A stretch of 64,000 bases of DNA from Coffea arabica. Taxonomy: Eukaryota > Streptophyta > Magnoliopsida > Gentianales > Rubiaceae. Position numbers and translations under genes: made by a program. The stretch's first letter is position 1. Each line of letters starts with the position of its first letter. Location: positions 13,703,557 to 13,767,556 of the forward strand of contig NC_092320.1 in assembly GCF_036785885.1 (NCBI RefSeq). Direction: 5' to 3'. Under the pieces are notes generated by a model, which saw only the letters and a program-made list of their open reading frames with translations, did not search any database and was not told the origin of the DNA. Below, one piece after another: positions 1 to 11,514 of this stretch.

Positions 1-1487
1 GGAGAGATACCGCAAACTTTGGAGGGATCAACAACTCTAGTTCAGCTCAATTTCTCCTACAACAACTTTTCTGGAAATGTAACAAATAAAGGGGCATTTT
101 CATCGCTAACTATTGGTTCTTTCCTGGGGAATCCTGGTCTCTGTGGTTCACTTATAGGTATGCCAAATTGCCACAGAAAAAGGACTCACCATTTTCCAAT
201 GGCAATGCTCGTTTCTCTAATTGTAGCTGCCATAATTTTCATGGTTGGGTATCCTATAATACTGAAGTCAAAATTTGGGAGGCACTTAGCAGTTGCTAGT
301 GCTAAGGACACAGAAAGTGAAGAGAAGGAAAATAAAGAACTAAATTTGCCCCGGATATCTTATAATCAGCTTATTGAAGCTACCGGAGGGTTTAGCAGTT
401 CAAGCCTTATCGGTTCAGGTCAGTTTGGTCACGTATACAAAGGAACTCTTACAGATAATACATGTATAGCTGTAAAGGTATTGACTCCAATAGCAGCTGG
501 TGAGATTTCAGGCAGCTTCAAACGGGAATGTGAAGTCCTGAGAAGAACAAGGCATAGAAATTTGATAAGGATCAAAACAATCTGTAGCAGGCCAGACTTT
601 AAGGCTCTTGTTCTTCCACTGATGCCAAATGGGAGCCTTGAAAACCATCTTTATCCAAGCCCCGAAATGAAGCATGGTTTGGATTTGATTCAGCTAGTGA
701 GCATTTGCAATGATGTCGCAGAAGGAATGGCATATCTGCATCATCATTCTCCTGTTAAAGTTGTCCATTGTGACCTGAAACCAAGCAATATTCTCCTTGA
801 TGTTGACATGACTGCTATGGTCACTGATTTTGGCATTTCAAGATTAATAAAAGGGGTTGATGAACATACTTCAATCAATGATTCTGCCTCTTTCAGCTCT
901 ACACAGGGTTTGCTTTGCGGTTCAGTTGGCTACATAGCTCCAGGTACACACTTTTTCAAAATTCCTAACCCGTATGCTTGTATGTTCATCTGGCTTTCTC
1001 AAATATAACCCTGATGTAGTGTTAGAGTTGACTTAATTTCTAAGTTCATGACTATGGTTTTCCAAAATGTGCAGAATATGGAATGGGAAGACGGGCTTCA
1101 ACCCAAGGAGATGTATACAGTTATGGAGTTCTTCTATTAGAGATTGTGACAGGAAAACGTCCAACAGATGTCCTTTTCCAAGAAGGCTCAAGCTTGCATG
1201 AATGGGTTAAAAGTTTCTATCCTAACAAGTTTCAGCCAATTGTAGAAGAAGCAGTAATGAGGCTTTCTCCTAGTTATGCTCCTCCTATCACTAACGATCA
1301 AAGTAAAAGATGGCGTGAGGTGATTCTGGAGATGCTTGAACTAGGCCTTATTTGCACCCAATACAATCCTTCGACCAGACCAACCATGCTCGATATAGCA
1401 CATGAGGTTGGTCAGCTGAAGGAGTATCTGTCTTGCTCTTCATCCCAGCTCATTGAAGAAGATCCTACTGAATTGAGGTACCTTTGA
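1..1487 (+). CDS. LRR receptor-like serine/threonine kinase, 3' part
   Basis: This is the C-terminal part of a membrane receptor kinase of the LRR-XII/At2g24130-like group, cut by the window start. Exon 1 is 1-943 and exon 2 is 1075-1487. The intron 944-1074 is GT-AG and keeps the frame: CCA G joins AA TAT to give P-E-Y. In order one sees the end of the last leucine-rich repeat (QLNFSYNNFSG), a cap with NPGLCG, a transmembrane segment (about 198-272), a P-loop (GSGQFGHVYKG), the catalytic lysine in AVKV, HCDLKPSN, DFG and the GYIAPEYG segment, which is split by the intron. Cysteine replaces arginine before the catalytic aspartate, so this is a non-RD kinase, a type common among pattern-recognition immune receptors. 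The family is known to sense extracellular ligands at the plasma membrane; the ligand here is unknown. The reading frame looks intact. Confidence 0.93.
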
Positions 1488-1499
1488 CAGTGACATGGC

Positions 1500-2458
1500 A
1501 GCAGTGATCATGAAGATGTTCACTGTGCGTGAATTTTTGTTTTCTCCTTTCTAGTGAGCAATTGAAGATTAATTTTAACCCATCTATTTCTGGCAGATTA
1601 GATATTGGATACCAACAATTCGTTGTGACTCTCTGATGTCCTTGAAAGCGTACAGTTTTGCTTGTGTGGCTGGTTTAAATTTTACCACAAGGCAATGAAA
1701 AGGAAATCATTGTTTTGGGCATTTTTATTCTTTATAATAGAGCAACAAATCATGCTTTCCAGAGTCGAAATGCACTCATAGGCTTCTTTCTGCCTACAAT
1801 TAATATCTAATACAGCATCAGAGTTGGCTAGTGGAAGGTCAGGGATACCAAACTCACTAACTCTCAACAACAATGATCAACTGCACTCAAAACACTTTCA
1901 TGTTTGTGAAGCCAATATTTTGGCTGTATAAGTTCCAAGACATGCACTTCATTCTGGAATTATCCCCTTCCTGGTTTTATATTACCATTAAAATGACAAA
2001 ACCAGAGAAAAGGAAGATGAGAGACAACAAAATGATTGACTAGATTAATGCTTGTTTAGTAAGTAGTGCTGAAGATGAAAATGACTGCAGGAGGTGCGTG
2101 CCTCATTAATATCATTTCCATAATGCAATCTTCTTGATATTAGTTAGGATATATTTAAGGACAATAAAGGACCACGCTCAACCAATAGCCAACTGTATTC
2201 ATCTATCTATCCGCTCAACAATAATTTATTTAGCAACTTCATAATTTCATAAGTGAACAAATCAGTTTCCGCTGAATGCTAAAAATATCATCCCTTTTCC
2301 TAATTCAACCTAAATTCATGTTCTCATTATCACTTAATTAGCCTTCCAACCTTCTCACTTCCAATGAAGAGCTTGACTCACCATACCAGACAATCAGTGA
2401 AAAATGCAATATTATGAAGCAGAATTCTGCCATATTCTTAAATTCATTGTCTTTTGCA
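1500..2458. other. Intergenic region after receptor kinase gene
   Basis: The 3' flank of the receptor kinase gene. I see no convincing gene, RNA or repeat here. The short open frames lack splice signals and recognisable motifs. Confidence 0.5.
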
Positions 2459-5400
2459 TCATTTGCTAGCTGCTTCCACTTCTTTAAATGGATGCGAGGA
2501 TCCCCATTCATAACAAGTTATATGACCTTTCTGGTCTACTTTTGCAACCGTTGCTGATTCCAACAATGAAGTTTTAAAAGAATATGCAGTGTAACGTTCC
2601 TTCATTTGGCATATAATTGCACAAAATCACCTGCCATAAGAGACAGAAAGTTGAAAAGAATAGAGCCAGTGTGCAACACCTTTGGAGCTACCAGTGTTCC
2701 TATGGTGCTAATCACATAATTATTACGTTTCATCTATAACGTGGATCCAGGCTTGAAATCCTCAAGGGACATGACAACTCAGTCATTCTGCATTCTGTCT
2801 TACTCTATGCAGAACTTCTGGGGCGAGAAAAATATAAAACACATATACGAATAATCTATTGCTGATAGAACTACAAAAGACTAAGGAAATTGAGGCAGAT
2901 GTCAGAGTTCTACCGTTAAAAGTTTAGTTCCTGACACTGACAAAGAACATTTTTGGCATGGATATCGCATCTTCTTTACTTATTAAACATGAATATAAGC
3001 ATTCCTGGTGGACAAAACACCAATGTCCAGGGAACTCTTTCACAGGATTTATTAGAAGGATACTTTTGCTGGTATTATCTATCACCTTTGGTGGGCAAGA
3101 AATCAGAAAATCTATCAATCATCTGACTTACCAACAAGTTTGGCCTATACTAGCACTCTAACTGATGTCATGGCATTACCTGCCAGTTTGAGAGGGTTTC
3201 AAATGAAAGAAGAAAACTGGGATCTCTATACTGAGTGGATGCTTATCGTTCATATTTTTATTAGCACTTATGCACCTAGTGGAGCTTTGCACTTGAGGAC
3301 TAAAAAGGATGTACTGCTTTTCCACCTTTACTGATTGTTCAGCTCAGGAAAGTATACCCCTTTAACTGGTATAAACTGTAATTCTCTATGATAAAATTGA
3401 CAGCAACTTTTAGGGAATAGACAATCACCACATAAGCGAGGACAAAGCAAGCTCATAGATAATTTTTTTTTTTGGTAGGGTATGGCCCGTGTAGGTAACA
3501 TCACCGAAAGAAGAAAAAGTAGTAGTCCTTTTCATCATTTTTTTATAATTAAACTAATGATCTCAGATGCGGTCTTCAGGCAGTTTTGTGATGTAGGTAC
3601 TCCTTTATGTGGCCTAAAACTAGTCTAACAACTGCTAGAAGAAAAGAGAATGATTTAACAAATAGACTCTTAATTCAGTGAAGCGAACTCAATTCTTACT
3701 GATGAGACAAGCTGATTAATTTGTAAAACTTATAACCGCAATAGGAAGAGTTTCTAATAGTGTTACAAATCATAGTGCAACTGAAGAATGGATTTTGACA
3801 TAATGAAATCCAGTTTAAGAGTTTGTGCACAAAAAGACATACATTGTCTCAGGGAAATGCTCCCACCTGAGTACACAATTTAATATGAAACTCAAACTTT
3901 GATTTAAAGTGGTCCTAAAAACTCAGACATCATTGAGTAAATGGAGTAGCTACTTGACAGAAATATGTATGGTAAGCATTTGTTGGATGTTGTAAAAAAT
4001 TTTCATCAGAATGGTGAACTCTGCTCTCAAGAATTAGATTAGGATAATCCAACATTTAAAGTGTGAGGCTTAAAAGCGAGGTTTCTTATTTTTAAAATTT
4101 GAGGAAAAGAAAAGGATTAGCAAAATGATGATAAGAGAGACATGTTCGAGGAGAACTCCACAGCTTTCCTCTAAAAAATTATCACGTTCTTACTTCTTAA
4201 ATCTAGGAGTAAAAGCATTATCAATGGTCTAACAAAGAGTTGCTGCAATCCCCTCTCTTTTTTATTAGTTCTTATATATGAAAATAGATACTGGTGAAAA
4301 GAATCTAGAACGCTATCAAAATACCTGGGAGATACAAAGATTGCATTGGCAACAGCAATTTGTTATAGAAGGAAACACTAACCAATTTCACACTTGCACA
4401 AAAACACTTGTTCAGTAAGATATTATCTTGTAATGACTTAACAGTGTAATCTTTCCCAGGGCTTCTGCAATCGTCGATATTTCTTAAGAAGGTATCAAGT
4501 TTTGCACAGTTAGTCAGGTCTCGTTTAAAGAGTTTCTTATCAATAAAAAGTGCTGAGACATATTCCAAGAGGCAACTCCTAAGTTAAGTTTTATATGTTT
4601 TGATTAAAAGAATGCAGGGGCTCTATAGAAGATTGGGAATGGACTTCTGTGCAAACTCTTGAAGTGCTTCAGTTAGTCCATATCATCACAATCTTCAACG
4701 ACATGGATTAGTATATAATGAATCGGATACCCTCCTCCCATCTTAATATACCCCTACAATTTTTATTAACCATGTTCCTGAATCTTGACTAAACTAGCAT
4801 ACAAATGCATAACCTTCTACAGGTTGGAAGATAATTGGTTCTATAGTGCTTATATGTCTTTCTACATGGTTCAGAGACTGATACTTACTGAACAAAAGAA
4901 AATAACAGGCTCAGTTAAAAATATGGTTGATCAACTTTTGTCATCAGAGACAACAGAAGTCCTCCTGGATAAGAAATTGGAGAAGTATGCTCCTAAACAT
5001 TGGGGTCACGCTGAACTTAGAGATTTCACTATAAAAGGCAAAAACCATTCAGTACCCTTTGAAATTTTCCAAAAGCTATTGACTGAAAAGGACCAAATTT
5101 GTTCCATGAAATTGAAACATTTATATTACACGATTTGACACTGAAATCAAGTCCACAAACATCAATCAAAATTTTAAAATCACTGCCTGACTGTTCCATC
5201 GAACTTCCACATACTACACAATGTACATAGACAAGCATATTTTTATAAGGTTATTGCCAGAAGAGACGTGGTTGTGTACTACATGTCCACCTGCAGTCAA
5301 ATGGATTAGGAGATATTACAAACAAAAGATAAACAAACTGTCATGTTTCCTAATGTTTTATGTTTGGTTAATCCCAAGAGAGTCTCCTTAACCTCATTTT

Positions 5401-6267
5401 GTGCTCCATTAGTGAGTTCAACAATTAGTCTACTTCCAATGCCTTTGAACTCTATGAAGTTTTATAAAACTATAGCACATAAAAATCAAATTCATACTAA
5501 TAAAGTAGTGGACTAAACTCTTAATTTTGCTGTGCTAGGACACAGTGCTCAGCTAAAACCTTTCAATGCTTGGAGCCAACTGCAAAAACCTTTCCTACAT
5601 TCCAACAATTCATTGCATATAGGGAGCCCACGTTTGATGTTTTTCACCTGTAGGGTGTCAACAGAATTAAATACACGCTTAAGGAGCTTAGACTAGCATT
5701 CCAACATAAATATGTGTAAACCATCTTAAATAAAGATGAATTGAGTATCAAAAGAAGTCTTTCAATACAGATCAAAAGAATTTGGAAGCTGTCACTGATT
5801 TTGAAGCTTAATCCTTGCTTTAAGTTCAACAATATTTTAAACTAATCTTCAACACGAGCTGATTTTCCTCAATGCTTAAATTTCTTCTTTTGCCGTGCGA
5901 CATAGGACTTCCAACAACTTTGGGTATTTCAGAGAAGTAGTTGTGGACTAGGGAGAGGACATTTACAAAATAATCCCAATGTCCATCTGCACACTCCACA
6001 TCCAGGATGCACAAAGAAAGTAAGCGGACAGATTACATAACTATACTTCCTTTTGTAGTCAAGAAGAGTATCCTTGCAGATAATTTATTTATCATCTGTT
6101 GAAGAATTTTCACACTCCAACTATGGGTATACATTTGAATTTAGTTAGAAATGCTATAGTGCCAGAGAACTTTCGAGCACCAATAGCACTTGATCTCTAT
6201 GCAACGAATGAGGGGTTATTTTCTTCTGCAGAATATGATAAATGATATCAACAGAAATGCTAGTCAT
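2459..6267 (-). CDS. Putative multi-exon gene, unrecognised
   Basis: Several minus-strand blocks read like exons, though I do not recognise the protein. Read 5' to 3' they are: 6267-6154 (starts MTSISVDIIYHIL); about 6010-5855 (contains GHWDYFVNVLSLVHNYF); 5451-5393 (FKGIGSRLIVELTNGAQNE, after a CATAG acceptor and before GAG/GTTAAG); about 5230-5060 (contains VSISWNKFGPF); 4578-4325 (starts SCLLEYVSALFIDKKLF; acceptor ACTTAG, donor CAG/GTATTT); 3299-3180 (contains KHPLSIEIPVFFFHLKPSQ; acceptor TTTTTAG, donor CAG/GTAATG); and a terminal block 2605-2459 (contains KVDQKGHITCYEW, ends EAASK and a stop). The 254-nt and 120-nt blocks are open throughout in their one frame. I could not join all blocks in phase, so exons may be missing or the gene may be decayed. 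It lies between the receptor kinase and the GTD-binding gene. Confidence 0.42.
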
Positions 6268-6473
6268 TTTAGAAAAATGGACATAAGCTGTGACTTGCTT
6301 CCATTAATCTGAAAAACTCCTGGGCAGTTCTATACTAGCAAAGGTCACATTTATTTTTGTGTACAACATGATTTTGGTTGAACAAATATAGAAATCATTC
6401 TCTTGCAAGCTCACAAGTCACAATTAAAAGATGAAAGCAAACTTAGTGCTTGAAAAGGGCTTGATCTCAGATC

Positions 6474-6504
6474 ACTGAGAGAGAGAGAGGGGGGGGGGGG
6501 GGGA
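6474..6504. repeat. GA microsatellite joined to a poly-G run
   Basis: A short (GA)n run passes directly into about 13 consecutive G. It lies downstream of the GTD-binding gene's stop codon on the minus strand and is a likely slippage-prone site. Confidence 0.85.
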
Positions 6505-6923
6505 CTTGGACCAGCCAAGTTGGAAACTTAATATGATAAATGACTAGTTATGTGTGAAGATGTAATGGAAGAAAATGTAAAATATATTAGCATAAGGATT
6601 ATCTAGAAAATGATTGAATGCCTGTGTATGTATATAGATATATACACTTAATGTACAATGAAGATTAACTGATTCTTCAAAGATCTTGGATACAGAAATG
6701 TCGGATGTGCAGACAGAAGAAAACACACTTTTCCACTACTGTGTTAGCATACAAGTATATACGCTGTTCACAATATGCATGGCCTTAAACTTTGCAAAAG
6801 ATCATGTCACACTGCAATCAAACTATTCATGTCAATCCATGTAAACAACCATCAACAATTCTGGAAGCAAGAATCTGACAACTTTGATCCTCTTACTGGA
6901 AAGAAAGTGGTCATATTGCTGGT

Positions 6924-8531
6924 TCAGAGCCAAAAATGAAGCATTGCCTGCTCACAATATCAAGACATCAGAAAATTGTTTGTCTGTTGTTTGACTAAAA
7001 GAAGGTCATAGATGAAATCTAGGAAAAATTTGCACTAAATTTTAATGTCCAAGTCAGATCCTGTTGTCTTGTGTTTGCCAGGACACAAAGGTACATGGAG
7101 AAGTTAAAGTTACTGCAACTTTTAGCTACAGTAATGAAGGCAAAGACTAAACAAGTTGAAGAAGATTACCTCTGCAAGGGTGGCAATCGGTACCTCATCT
7201 CTATGTGAAGACTCCTTAACTTTCCAACTTCTGATCTCACACTCTATTGAATTCAGCTTCTCTCTTATCTCTTTCAATAGTTTCCGTTCTTCCTCTCTGT
7301 CTGCAGATACTAGTCTACCAGCCTGTCTATCAATCTCAACTATTTCTGAAGTCTGATTGAACTGTTGCAGCAACGGTTGAGATATAGAAACTTTTCCAAT
7401 AGGATGAACCGTTGCAAAGTTGCAATCAACTTCAATGGCACTACTTGGTTTACAAAATGTTTTCTGTTGCTGGGAAGATTTTAGCACTTTCTGTAGCCAG
7501 TCACTTTCTTGTTCTTGAATGTATGGCTTAACAATCTCCTCAGAAATGGCATCTGGTTTTTCAACCTTGTTCTCATCTTGCAAAACCATCTTCTTCTGAT
7601 TTTTTCTCTTCAATCGGCAATCATCATAACTCTCTTCCACCTGGGGGACTTCAAAGACATCAAGGACACCTGGGGAACAAGGACATTCAGTTGTTATTTC
7701 ACTTTCCTTCACATTTCCTGGATGTTTGACCTTATCCATGTCATATGCTGTTGGTTCTCTTGTCAGATCATAGGGGTTTCCAGAGCTTTGTGAAAGCGGT
7801 GAAGGAGACCTCGTTGAACTTTGTAAGTTTGCATAGCTTACTCCTGCTATCTCTTTAACACGACCATCTAACTTTCTGATCTGCTCCAGATATGAGTTGA
7901 TGTCACCCATATTAGAATTATCTGTCTTTTTCTCCCAATCAGAACTCGATTCATTCATGTCGTGTGCTGTGCAATCTTCGACTGTCTTATGAACCAGATC
8001 TGTTTTGGGGCTTAAACAACTCTCTCTCTCAGTCACACCTTTCCTCATGCATGATATCAAAGTTAGGAGGGGTGCAGAATTTCTCCTTCCGATCCTTTTA
8101 AAATTCGTTTCCCCTACAAAAGATTCATTTCTTTGTAAGAGGTCTTCTGGAGACGTTGTTTCACCAATTCCTGGATCTTCACAACCCATGCTTAATAGCT
8201 TATACCTGTAAGCCTGCACTTGAGAATCCAAAGCTGCCATCTCCATATCTTTCTGATACATAATATCTTCAAAAATTGCTAATGATTCCTCTGCATATCC
8301 CATTTTTTCCTCTGCCAATCTTTTGTATTGCTCTGCTTCCATTTGCACAGCAGCTTTTTCTCCTTGTAGGCGCAATATCATAGACAAAGCTTCACTGGCA
8401 GCAGAAGAAGAGGCCTCTCTCTCTGCTTCCAACTCATTGTAAAGCTTCTGCAGCAACTGTTGCTGAGCGCAGAGGGTTTCTTTGAGGATATCTATATCAA
8501 AATTGTGTCTCCCCATGCCACTTTCGGCCAT
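6924..8531 (-). CDS. GTD-binding (zein-binding/DUF593) myosin-binding protein
   Basis: This encodes a coiled-coil protein of the plant GTD-binding family (floury1/MyoB type), whose members act as vesicle-membrane receptors for myosin XI. Exon 1 is 8531-7170 (454 codons) and ends at GCAGAG/GTAATC. A 24-nt last exon, 6947-6924, follows a CAG acceptor and adds AMLHFWL and a stop, giving 461 aa in phase. The GTD-binding coiled coil covers roughly residues 10-115 (LKETLCAQQQLLQKLYNELE, then the EREASSSAASEALSMILRLQ core). A low-complexity middle follows, then a second short coil near residues 410-445. The terminal AMLHFWL matches the usual end of this family as I recall it. A 5'-UTR intron is likely, with acceptor near 8548 and donor at 9042. 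No long N-terminal transmembrane segment is seen, so this resembles the soluble or short subgroup. Confidence 0.88.
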
Positions 8532-8547
8532 GGATTTTTCGACTAAC

Positions 8548-9042
8548 CTGATTTGTTAGTAAGGGTGAAATTTAGAAAAACAAGAAGTTTAATACAGGAA
8601 TGTAGTTAAAGTATGCATGTCTAAGTAAAATAACTAAAACAGCAAATTAAATCATCTTTATCTTCTTTGACAACAGATTTTTGCGACAATGACAACGACG
8701 AGTCTTTAAATGAAATTGTTAGGCTTTTCCTTAGCCCAGAGAATTGAGAAATTGGATAGACTAGCATGTAATATACATGGACTCAAAGACTTACCTCTCC
8801 TATCCCCAACCTAAACTTAATGATAACCAGCAACTTCAAATTCAAGAAATGCAGGATACTGATCATAATAACATGCGATGCTGCAGAAGGTAAATTGGCA
8901 AGACTTGTGAACTATAATAGTTCCCAACTCATACTGAAAATATAAGGGGCAAAGATTGAATAGCAATTGCTGAGCAACCATATGAAACATGGCAGACGGA
9001 ACAACAAAATCAAGAACAGCAGAGGAACAGCGTGGTTTTCAC
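8548..9042 (-). other. Probable 5'-UTR intron of GTD-binding gene
   Basis: Just upstream of the start codon the minus strand reads AAATCAG/GTTAG, an acceptor. A strong donor, ACCAG/GTGAAA, lies at 9042. No coding sequence is seen between them, and a leader exon would lie above 9042. This is inference from splice signals only. Confidence 0.45.
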
Positions 9043-9599
9043 CTGGTTGAGGCTGAGGAGACTGATATCAAAGCTCAAAGGAAGACCACACCGAGGCAGA
9101 GAAACGACCACGATGATGACAATCAATCAAACTCCAGTAAAAATATCCCTTAGGAAACAAGAAAATCCCCGTAACTAACTCCAAAATACCAAGAAAAAGA
9201 TGATCAATAAATGCTCATCTTTTGAATCCCAAATAAGATTCCAATCGCAGAATTTCAAATTTGAAACAAAAAGCGAGGAAAGGGGAAGAGAAAGATGTTG
9301 GCCGTCTAAAATACTGGCGAAAAAGAAAAAAGAAAGAAGATGCAAAAAGAAGACCCCACCAAAACAAAATCAAATGAAATGTATATTCTTTTGCATGACA
9401 AAAAGAAAGAGCGCCAGATCATGTCAGCGTGATGTTCTGGGAAGGTTTTGACAGTTTAAGAAGCTTGCAAAGAGATGGGATCATTTTGTCTTTGTAACGG
9501 TTTCTTGATTTGTCTTTTACACGAAGGAGTTGGCTTTGGCTTGGCTTCTCGAACCAGGTTTCCAACCTCCAACTCCAAGCTTTCTTAATCTAAACGTTC

Positions 9600-10110
9600 C
9601 CACGCACCAGTGAATTTGATTATTAACAGGATTTCATGTACCTGTAGGCAAAAATTTAACTTACAAGCTACACATACGAGGTAACAGGTCCAAATCCTCC
9701 ATGATGTGGAGTATTTGACTCATATTAACGTTCAAGCGGCTATTGACCTTTTTGTACTGTATAAGGTGTAAGGTCGTAGACAGCCTGATCTAAGCAGTGA
9801 TTTTAAAATGTGATTTGGTTGAGGATATGAATATGAGGACAGGCAAACTTGGACCAGAAATGTCTTATATATGCTTACAAAATGAAACGACAAGCAAAAA
9901 ATAACTTATTTGGGAATTGGTGGTGATGCTTACAGTGTTTGATTTAGTCAAATATGAGGCTTGTTTTGGCATTCATTTCCTGGTCCCTCACTTGTTCTCC
10001 GAGTTATCTAGTTTGATTGTCGGGATAACTTTAAAATTTTCAGTTATTAGACAATATCAGGATGAATAAAAAAAAACATCATAGTTCGAAAGATTACGTG
10101 AAAAAATAAA
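9600..10110. other. Intergenic region upstream of GTD-binding gene
   Basis: Presumed promoter side of the minus-strand GTD-binding gene. I see no gene or clear repeat. A purine-rich A/G stretch lies at 9240-9370, within or near the likely leader. Confidence 0.4.
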
Positions 10111-10120
10111 GTGAGATAGG

Positions 10121-10357
10121 GTAAATTGGATTTCTCTAACCCTGCTTAATTAAAACTCGTTAAGATAGGGTATGGGCATTAAGATTTTAGAAAAAGTGAA
10201 GTTAATTACTTTTAAAAAAACATAAATGTAACTGCATGCATTGGAATTATATAGTTAGGTGTATAATCACTTTTTTTTTTTTCTTATATTCACTTTTTCT
10301 AAAATCTTAACGCCTATACCCTATCTTAAGGAGTTATAATTAAGAGGCAAATCCAAA
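10121..10357. mobile_element. Foldback/MITE with about 80-bp inverted repeats
   Basis: The left arm (about 10121-10200) and right arm (about 10285-10357) are inverted copies. AAGATAGGGTATGGGCATTA on the left pairs with TAACGCCTATACCCTATCTT on the right, and the match extends outward through TTAATTA and AATTGGATTT with a few indels. The short loop carries a T-rich run. No clear target duplication is visible, so the superfamily is open. It is non-autonomous and has no coding capacity. Confidence 0.75.
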
Positions 10358-10394
10358 TTAGATAACTATTAGATAACAGACAGACACCTCATGC

Positions 10395-10640
10395 GCCATC
10401 TTTTTTTTTTGGATGGGAGTGTTTTTCAAAAACTAGTTTTTCAAATATAATAAAAGTTGTTAAAAAGTACTCTAAAAGGTTATCTAAAAATTAATTTAAT
10501 TTATTTAAAATTTTAAAAAATATCTCAAAATATATTCTAAAAACTCTTCTACTCTTAAATAACCCAAAATATGATCTAAAAACTCTGCTACAGTAAAATT
10601 TTTCAAAAACACCCCCAAAAACAGTCAATCCAAATGGAGG
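10395..10640. mobile_element. MITE-like foldback element
   Basis: The left end (TTTGGATGGGAGTGTTTTTC) and the reverse complement of the right end (CATTTGGATTGACTG, then GGGGGTGTTTTTGAAAAA) share a terminal inverted repeat. The interior is AT-rich with repeated CTAAAAACTCT and ATCTCAAAATAT motifs in both orientations. This is the architecture of a short non-autonomous DNA transposon. It sits about 40 bp from the previous foldback element. Confidence 0.6.
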
Positions 10641-11514
10641 ATCGCGAAATAAAAACATTTATTATCTATAATTAGACTAATAAATAAATCTTGAACGATA
10701 AATTGTATTCTCACTGTGAAAGGTACCATTTTGATTAGGGTATTATGCACTTACCATTTTACCTATTATTTGTCATCATGATGGTTTTGCCCTTTGAAGA
10801 TATGCCGTTCTTCTTTCTATTCTTGTAACAGATGTATGCCTTCTTTTTGTTTTCTTTGCAAGTAAAAGTTAAAGTAATTATTGGTTGGATTTAAGGCGGT
10901 TCAATTTGATTAATCATCATTCCGCGTGGGGCCTAATCTAATCTAATGGGTAAAAAAGTCATGAGAAGAAAGTTAAAAGGATTAACCTTGATGATTACTT
11001 TGGAATCTTTTAAAGGAGTTGTCATGGCAGCTTCAACGGCTTTGCTGAGGCAGGGTCCAGTCTTTGCCGCCCATTACTGCTTAAATACGCACACGTTTTA
11101 CTACGTTTCCGGGTTTGATTGATTGAAGGACCAAATATTTGACTTTAACGAGTTCCAGAAGTTTGTAATCACTGATGTGACCAAATTGTCTTTTTTTGTC
11201 ATTATTTTTTGTCTTTTTTGTCATTATTGAAAATGAAGAAATTGAACTGAAATCACCAGAAAAGGGACTAATGCACCCTTAAGAACTGTTTAGAAGTGCA
11301 AGCAGTAACTGCATCTGCCATGCAGTGTGGTATTTAAGCATAATTTTACTGAAAGAAGAAATCAATTGTCATGAAGATGAATTAGAATGGGAAAGAAAAT
11401 GAAAGGGCTAAGATTACACTTTGATCTCCAAGTCAAACGTTGTTCTAACAAGGAAAAAGACACATACATACAGCTTTGTTCAAACGATACATTAATTGTT
11501 GTTAACCCCATTCT
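10641..11514. other. Intergenic region between the foldbacks and the calcineurin-B-like gene
   Basis: No gene is supported. The part near 11240-11514 probably holds the 3' untranslated region of the minus-strand calcineurin-B-like gene. Confidence 0.4.

Noticed and set aside
7156-8211. Plus-strand frames opposite the GTD-binding gene
   Set aside because: Shadows of the true minus-strand coding sequence, which has a recognised coiled-coil domain and family-type terminus.
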